Shown here: one piece after another, positions 27,083 to 32,848 of the stretch
Layout of the letters: each line of letters opens with the position of its first letter
Position numbering within the stretch: position 1 is the stretch's first letter
Assembly (NCBI GenBank): GCA_015068345.1
Contig: SVKS01000014.1
Span: forward strand, 1-32,848
DNA: 32,848 bases
Direction: 5' to 3'
Source of the DNA: Oscillospiraceae bacterium
GTDB lineage: Bacteria > Bacillota > Clostridia > Oscillospirales > QAMX01
Notes under the pieces: model-generated
Told to the model about the DNA's origin: nothing
Databases searched by the model: none
Seen by the model: only the letters and a program-made list of their open reading frames with translations
Program-made: the position numbers and the translations under genes

Positions 27083-28093
27083 ATGACTTACGTGACTTTG
27101 GGTAACACCGGCATTACGGTGAACAAAAACGGCTTCGGAGCCCTGCCGGTGCAGCGGGCATCGGTGGAGGACGGGGTTCAAATCCTGCGGCGGGCCTACG
27201 AGGGGGGCATCCGCTATTTTGACACCGCCAGAGCCTACACCGACAGCGAATACAAGATCGGTCTGGCCCTGTCGGACGTGCGGGTCCACATCATCATCGC
27301 CACCAAGACCCAGGCTACCACGGTGGAGGCATTTTGGCAGGATCTTGCCACCTCCCTGGAAATGCTGAAGACCGACTACATCGATATTTATCAGTTCCAC
27401 AACACCCCCTTCTGCCCCAAACCCGGGGATGGGACGGGGCTTTACGAGGCGGCTCTGGAGGCCAAGGCCCAGGGGAAGATCAGGAAGATCGGCTTCACCA
27501 ACCACCGGCTCAACGTGGCCCACGAAGCCATCGATTCGGGGCTTTACGAGACTTTGCAGTTCCCCTTCTGCCACCTTTCGGGGGAGAAAGAGGAGGAATT
27601 GATCGAAAAATGTGAGGCGGCGGGCATGGGCTTTATCGCCATGAAGGCCCTGTCCGGGGGACTTATCAACCGGGCCGACGCGGCCTACGCCTACCTGGCA
27701 AAATTCCCCAGCGTCCTGCCCATCTGGGGCATCCAGAAAATGGAGGAGCTGGAGGAGTTCCTGGCCTTCCAGGAAGCCGAACCCACCGTTTCCGGGGAAA
27801 TTGAGGAATTGATCGAACACGACCGGAAGGAGCTGTCGGGGGATTTCTGCCGGGGCTGTGGCTATTGCATGCCCTGCCCCGTGGGGATTCAGATCAACAA
27901 CTGTGCCCGAATGTCCCTGATGCTTCGCCGGGCCCCCACCACCAACTGGCTCTCCGAAACCTGGCAGGCCAACATGGCCAAGATCGAGGATTGCCTCCAT
28001 TGCGGTGCCTGCATCAAAAAGTGCCCCTATGGGTTGAATACCCCGGCCCTTTTGCGGAAGAACCTGGAGGATTACAAGACCTTTTTGAAGTGA
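27083..28093 (+). CDS. Aldo/keto reductase with C-terminal 4Fe-4S ferredoxin domain
   Basis: MTYVTLGNTGITVNKNGFGALPVQRASVEDGVQILRRAYEGGIRYFDTARAYTDSEYKIG..., CRGCGYCMPCPVGIQINNCARM, CLHCGACIKKCPYGLNTPALL. Confidence 0.94.
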   Translation: MTYVTLGNTGITVNKNGFGALPVQRASVEDGVQILRRAYEGGIRYFDTARAYTDSEYKIGLALSDVRVHIIIATKTQATTVEAFWQDLATSLEMLKTDYIDIYQFHNTPFCPKPGDGTGLYEAALEAKAQGKIRKIGFTNHRLNVAHEAIDSGLYETLQFPFCHLSGEKEEELIEKCEAAGMGFIAMKALSGGLINRADAAYAYLAKFPSVLPIWGIQKMEELEEFLAFQEAEPTVSGEIEELIEHDRKELSGDFCRGCGYCMPCPVGIQINNCARMSLMLRRAPTTNWLSETWQANMAKIEDCLHCGACIKKCPYGLNTPALLRKNLEDYKTFLK

Positions 28094-28103
28094 ATTGATT
28101 TTC

Positions 28104-28132
28104 AACGCGGCCCGTTTGGGCCGCGTTTTTTG
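28104..28132 (+). terminator. Rho-independent terminator after the aldo/keto reductase
   Basis: AACGCGGCCC-gttt-GGGCCGCGTT followed by TTTT. Confidence 0.88.
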
Positions 28133-28164
28133 TGGGGGAGGACGGGGCGTTTACGGGCCGGGGA

Positions 28165-28700
28165 TGGGTGCAAAATCGTACAAACCCTCTCAGTAGGGGC
28201 GATCTGTGATCGCCCGCCGAACCTGCCAACACGGGCGACCGCAGGTCGCCCCTACGATGGGAAACCTACCGGGTACGGTATAATGACCTGGTTTTGCGTT
28301 AGCAAAATTTTCGGGCCGGTGGGGCCCGAAAAAACGGTCATATGCGATCGGCCGTCGGAGCGGCCGATCATGTAGGGGCCGTACTAAGGGCCGAAAGGCC
28401 CGCATGTCGGCCCGCCCCGGGACGTTTACGGCACGGGGGAGGAATTTGTGCAAAACCAAATCCGCCGCACCGATGGTGCGTCGGCGGGCCGATTCGTGAA
28501 TCGCCCCTACTACCCCTCAGTCGGCGTTGCCGACAGCTCCCCTGACAAGGGGAGCCAAGGGCCGCCCACAACACGATTGACCATGCGGGGTTTGACAATC
28601 CCTCCGTCATTTGCTTCGCAAATGCCACCTCCCGTGATCGATTCCCTTCGGGAAGCGATCAATACACGAAGGGAGGCTTTGGGGGGTGCGCCGCACCTGG
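28165..28700. repeat. Intergenic palindrome mosaic island 6
   Basis: GTAG hairpins 28193-28215, 28255(-), 28372, 28510(-); composite element from 28274; 89-bp repeat 28593-28681; diverged composite remnant at about 28730-28790. Confidence 0.9.
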
Positions 28701-28967
28701 GGTGCGGGCGGTGGGGAAAATCGCATACGGCAGGGCATCATGACCTGGTTTACGCCAGCAAAATGTTCGACCCGGTGGCAGCGGGCTGCATTCTGCACAA
28801 AACCTCCTCTGTGGCACCCACGGCAATGGCCACCTCTGGGAGGGGGCTGTCACCGAAGGTGACTGGGGGAGAGAGGCATGGGAAGGCTTGGGGCGCTGAT
28901 GAAAAAACATTCCCAAAATTGCACAAAACATGTCAAAATAAATTGTGACACTTTTTCCCCAAAAGAC

Positions 28968-28996
28968 TTGCCATCCGGGGGAAAAAAGGCTATAAT
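28968..28996 (+). promoter_or_regulatory. Sigma70-type promoter of the ABC transporter operon
   Basis: TTGCCA, 17 nt, TATAAT. Confidence 0.7.
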
Positions 28997-29095
28997 GCAA
29001 TAAACAAAAAATGTCGCTCTTTGCCCGTCAGGGGCAGGGGAGCGGCGCAAACCCACCCCACTCCGTTCTTGCAAAACGAAAGGAAGGTGTTCCAA

Positions 29096-30877
29096 ATGCA
29101 TACTGTGAAGTGGATCTGGGAGAACCTGAAGGGTTATCACGGCCGATACGTGGTGGCCAACATCCTCCAGGCTCTGATGGCCGCCATGGTCATCATCACT
29201 CCCACCATTACCGGACGCATTATCGACCGGGTGGTCGTTGGCGTCCCCGATGCTGCGGGTAATCTGATCCGCCATGTGGACGAACTGGTTCCTCTGGTTC
29301 TCCTGATGGTGGGGGTCCATTACTTCCGCATGGGTACCAGCTACCTGATGGTCATCCTCTATGATCAGGCCGCCCAGGGCATGAAGTTCAGCTTGCGCAC
29401 CAAGCTTTACGAAAATATGCAGACCCTGGACATGCAGTACTACTCCAAGTCCCGCTCCGGCGACCTGATGACCCGCCTCACCGGTGACCTGGACATGATG
29501 CGCCACGGTGCCACCTGGGTTATCCGTCAGCTCATCAACGCGGTGGTGCTCTACGTGGCCTCCCTGGTCTACCTTTTCACCATCAACTGGAAGTTCACCC
29601 TGATTTTGATGGTGACCAGCCCCCTCTTCGTCATCGCCCGCAACCAATTCACCAAAATCTCCCGGCCTCTGTTCATTGCCGCCCGTGAAAAGCTCACCGA
29701 ACTCAACGGCTTTGCCCAGGAAAACATCGAATCCAACCGTGTGGTCAAGGCCTTTGCCCACGAGGAATACGAATGTAAGCGCTTCGACGAATACAACACC
29801 GTCTACCGGGATGCCAACCTGAAGGCCTCCTTCGCCTGGCTGAAGATCCACCCCCTGGTGGAAACCATCTCCCAGTCCCTGTCCCTTTTGGTCATCCTCT
29901 TTGGCGGCCTCTTCTGCATCTGGGGCGAGCTTTCCATCGGCGAGCTCTCCATCTACATCAACCTGTCCTGGGCCATTTCCAGCCCCATGAGCACCATCGG
30001 TGCGCTCCTTTCCGACTTTGAACGCTTCCTGACCTCCGCCCAGAAGGTCACCGAGCTCTATTACGCCAAGAGTGACATCGTCAATGGGGAAAACCCCATC
30101 AAAAAGGACGAAAAACTCAAGGGTCAGATCGATTTCAACCACGTTTCCTTCGCCTACGACAGCAACGTGGTGTTCAAGGATATCGACTTCCACGTAAAAC
30201 CCGGCCAGACGGTGGCCATCATGGGCCCCACCGGCTCGGGCAAAACCACCATCGCCAGCCTCATCGGCCGCTTCTTCGACCCGAAATCGGGTGAAGTTTT
30301 GGTGGACGGGGTCAACGTGAAGAATTACGACCTGGCATACCTCCGGTCGAACATCGGTATGGCCACCCAGGACGTGTTCCTCTTCTCCGAAACGGTGGAC
30401 TCCAACATTGCCTATGGCGACGAAGACCTGCCGGAAGAGGACGTGGTGGAATTCGCCAAGGCTGCCGACGCCCACGGCTTTATCAGCCGCATGCCCGATG
30501 GCTACAACACCATCGTGGGCGAGCGTGGCGTAGGTCTTTCCGGCGGTCAGCGCCAGCGTATCGCCCTGGCAAGAGCTCTGGCGGTGCGTCCTTCCATCCT
30601 GATCCTGGACGACACCACCTCCGCTGTGGACGTGGAAACCGAACAGGCCATCTGGAAGGCTTTGGCAGACGAAAAGTACAAGTGCACCCGTGTGGTCATT
30701 GCCAACCGTGCCAGCTCGGTGCGGGACGCCGACCTGATCATCATCCTGGAAAAGGGTGGTATCCTGGAAATGGGCACCCACGACGAGCTCATGGCCAAGG
30801 AAGGCTACTACTACGAAACCTTCATGCTCCAGAACGAGGGCATCATGTCCGGTATGTCGAAGGGAGGGAATGACTGA
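29096..30877 (+). CDS. ABC transporter, permease/ATPase fusion (apparently degenerate-site half)
   Basis: Walker A GPTGSGKTT, signature LSGGQRQR, Walker B region ILILDDTTSAVD, H-loop region VVIANRASS; start ATG at 29096 after AAAGGAAGG. Confidence 0.94.
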   Translation: MHTVKWIWENLKGYHGRYVVANILQALMAAMVIITPTITGRIIDRVVVGVPDAAGNLIRHVDELVPLVLLMVGVHYFRMGTSYLMVILYDQAAQGMKFSLRTKLYENMQTLDMQYYSKSRSGDLMTRLTGDLDMMRHGATWVIRQLINAVVLYVASLVYLFTINWKFTLILMVTSPLFVIARNQFTKISRPLFIAAREKLTELNGFAQENIESNRVVKAFAHEEYECKRFDEYNTVYRDANLKASFAWLKIHPLVETISQSLSLLVILFGGLFCIWGELSIGELSIYINLSWAISSPMSTIGALLSDFERFLTSAQKVTELYYAKSDIVNGENPIKKDEKLKGQIDFNHVSFAYDSNVVFKDIDFHVKPGQTVAIMGPTGSGKTTIASLIGRFFDPKSGEVLVDGVNVKNYDLAYLRSNIGMATQDVFLFSETVDSNIAYGDEDLPEEDVVEFAKAADAHGFISRMPDGYNTIVGERGVGLSGGQRQRIALARALAVRPSILILDDTTSAVDVETEQAIWKALADEKYKCTRVVIANRASSVRDADLIIILEKGGILEMGTHDELMAKEGYYYETFMLQNEGIMSGMSKGGND

Positions 30878-32649
30878 TGGCACGCAATAAGTTTGACATT
30901 GACGAAACCTTAGAGTCCCCCTTTAGTTTATCCCATCTGGCCCGTGCATCGGCCTATATCCTGAAGCACAAGTGGAAGATGGCCCTGGCCTTCCTGCTCT
31001 CGGCCATCGCCTCGGTGGCCTCCCTCTTCCAGCCCCAGCTCATTCAGCACGCGGTGGACGTGGCCATCCCCGCCGGGGATATCAAGGCCCTGATCATCGT
31101 GGTCATCGGCATGGCCATCTCCATTTCGGTTGCCATCTGGCTCACCAACCTGCGCTCCCGCATCATGACCCGGGTCAGCCAGACCATCATTTATGAAATC
31201 CGCACCGACCTGTTCAATCACCTGCAGTATTTAAGCTTTGACTACTACGATTCCCGCCCCCACGGCAAGATCCTGGTGCGTGTGGTCCAGTACGTCAACA
31301 ACGTCCAGGACATCCTTTCCAACGGTATCCTGAACTTCTTCATCGATATCATCAACATCATCTTCATCACGGTGTTCATGTTCACCACCCACGCCACCCT
31401 GTCCTGGGTCATCGTGGCGGGCCTGCCCTTCTTCATTGCGGTGCTGGTCATCTGCACCCCCATCAACCGCCGGGGCTGGCAGAAGGTATCCAACAAGAAC
31501 AGTAACATCAACGCCTACGTGGCCGAGTCCATCAACGGCATGAAGGTGACCCAGATCTTCGCCCGGGAAGAAACCAACGCCTCCATCTTCCGCCGTCTTT
31601 CTGACGAATACCGGAAGGTTTGGATGACGGTGGTGTACCCCAGTAACGCCGTGTGGCTTGCCGTAGAATGCATTTCGGTGGTGATCACCGCCTTTATCTA
31701 CGTGGCGGGTATCAAGTGGGTGGTTCCTGCGGTCACCTACGGTACCCTGGTGGCCATGACCAGCTATTCCGGCCGCTTTTGGGGTCCGATTTCCAACCTG
31801 GCGGGCATCTACAACAACTTCATCAACTCCATTGCCTACCTGGAACGTATTTTCGAAACCATCGACGAACCCATCACCATTCACGATGCACCCGACGCCA
31901 CCGAGCTTCCGCAGATCGAGGGCCGGGTTACCTTCGAGGACGTGACCTTCGCCTACGAGCCGGGTGTGAATGTTTTGGAACACGTGTCCTTTGACATTCA
32001 GCCGGGTATGTCGGTTGCCCTGGTGGGTCCCACCGGTGCCGGCAAATCCACCGTGGTGAACCTGATCTCCCGCTTCTACGACCTGACCGGGGGCCGGGTG
32101 CTCATCGACGGCCACGATATTTCCAAGGTGACGGTGAACTCCCTGCGCCGCCAAATGGGCATCATGCTCCAGGACAGCGTCATTTTCTCGGGCACCATCG
32201 CCGACAACCTGACCTACGGCAAGCTGGATGCCACCGAGGCCGATATGAAGAAGGCCTGCGACATCGTCCACGCCTCTGACTTCATCGAGGACATGGAAAA
32301 CGGCTACCAAACCGAGCTTTACGAGCGGGGCGGCCGTCTGTCCCAGGGCCAGAAGCAGCTTTTGAGCTTTGCCAGAACCATCCTCTCCGACCCGAAGATC
32401 CTGATTCTGGACGAAGCCACATCAAGCATCGACACCCAGACCGAAAAGATGCTGCAGATCGGTATCAATTCCATGATGAAGGGGCGCACCTCCTTCGTCA
32501 TCGCCCACCGGCTTTCCACCATCAAGGCCTGCGACCGCATCATGTACATCGCCAACAAGGGCGTGGCTGAATGGGGTACCCACGACGAGCTGATGGCCAA
32601 GAAGGGCAAGTATTACGAGCTCTATATGTCCCAGCTTTTGAAGAAGTAA
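30877..32649 (+). CDS. ABC transporter, permease/ATPase fusion (canonical half)
   Basis: Walker A GPTGAGKST, LSQGQKQL, ILILDEATSSID, VIAHRLST; TGATG overlap with the upstream gene. Confidence 0.95.
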   Translation: MARNKFDIDETLESPFSLSHLARASAYILKHKWKMALAFLLSAIASVASLFQPQLIQHAVDVAIPAGDIKALIIVVIGMAISISVAIWLTNLRSRIMTRVSQTIIYEIRTDLFNHLQYLSFDYYDSRPHGKILVRVVQYVNNVQDILSNGILNFFIDIINIIFITVFMFTTHATLSWVIVAGLPFFIAVLVICTPINRRGWQKVSNKNSNINAYVAESINGMKVTQIFAREETNASIFRRLSDEYRKVWMTVVYPSNAVWLAVECISVVITAFIYVAGIKWVVPAVTYGTLVAMTSYSGRFWGPISNLAGIYNNFINSIAYLERIFETIDEPITIHDAPDATELPQIEGRVTFEDVTFAYEPGVNVLEHVSFDIQPGMSVALVGPTGAGKSTVVNLISRFYDLTGGRVLIDGHDISKVTVNSLRRQMGIMLQDSVIFSGTIADNLTYGKLDATEADMKKACDIVHASDFIEDMENGYQTELYERGGRLSQGQKQLLSFARTILSDPKILILDEATSSIDTQTEKMLQIGINSMMKGRTSFVIAHRLSTIKACDRIMYIANKGVAEWGTHDELMAKKGKYYELYMSQLLKK

Positions 32650-32664
32650 GTACATAAAGCAGAA

Positions 32665-32696
32665 AATCCCGTACCGGTTGGTACGGGATTTTTTTA
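32665..32696 (+). terminator. Rho-independent terminator after the ABC operon
   Basis: AATCCCGTACC-GGTT-GGTACGGGATT followed by TTTTT. Confidence 0.92.
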
Positions 32697-32743
32697 TGTG
32701 TGAAGCGGGAGCCGCAGAAGGGGCGGCGGGGTGTAAGTGGCAA

Positions 32744-32848
32744 GTAGGGGCGATTCACGAATCGCCCGTCCCTATGGTGCGAAGACCTACCAGGTACGGC
32801 ATAATGACCTGGTTCCCCGTGAGGGAAATTTTCGGGCCGGTGGGGCCC
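32744..32848. repeat. Intergenic palindrome mosaic island 7 (truncated by window end)
   Basis: GTAG-GGGCGATTC-AC-GAATCGCCC at 32744-32767; composite element from 32795 ending in TTTTCGGGCCGGTGGGGCCC. Confidence 0.88.

Noticed and set aside
1-32848. tRNA/rRNA genes or prophage
   Set aside because: No recognisable rRNA or tRNA sequence or phage structural/lysis genes were seen by inspection; not exhaustively searched.

Overview
The window looks like a GC-rich Clostridia/Oscillospiraceae-type chromosome segment (taxonomy inferred from gene content only). Coding content: a TRAP/TAXI transporter (minus, cut by the window start); a MATE transporter; a non-hydrolysing UDP-GlcNAc 2-epimerase; a sugar isomerase / FGGY kinase / class II aldolase operon; a long-form hibernation factor; a ~8.2 kb electron-bifurcating-type [FeFe] hydrogenase operon with an embedded signalling cassette (2 DRTGG proteins, 2 HATPases, a sensory-type hydrogenase homologue, a PHP protein); a REP-associated-type tyrosine transposase (RAYT); an acetylxylan-esterase-like protein; a small AT-richer islet with a lipoprotein and a metzincin-type protease; a Gfo/Idh/MocA oxidoreductase; an aldo/keto reductase with ferredoxin domain; and a heterodimeric ABC exporter. 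The most unusual signal is intergenic. At least eight islands are mosaics of short palindromes. Their core is a hairpin family with an invariant 5' GTAG foot and stems that differ from copy to copy while staying self-complementary. A tandem array of these elements abuts the single RAYT gene. I propose a Clostridial REP/RAYT-like system with unusually diversified stems. A second notable signal is a pair of ~72-bp direct repeats (the duplicated 3' end of the oxidoreductase gene plus a terminator hairpin) flanking the lipoprotein/metzincin islet. Everything was read by eye. No searches, folding or composition calculations were run.
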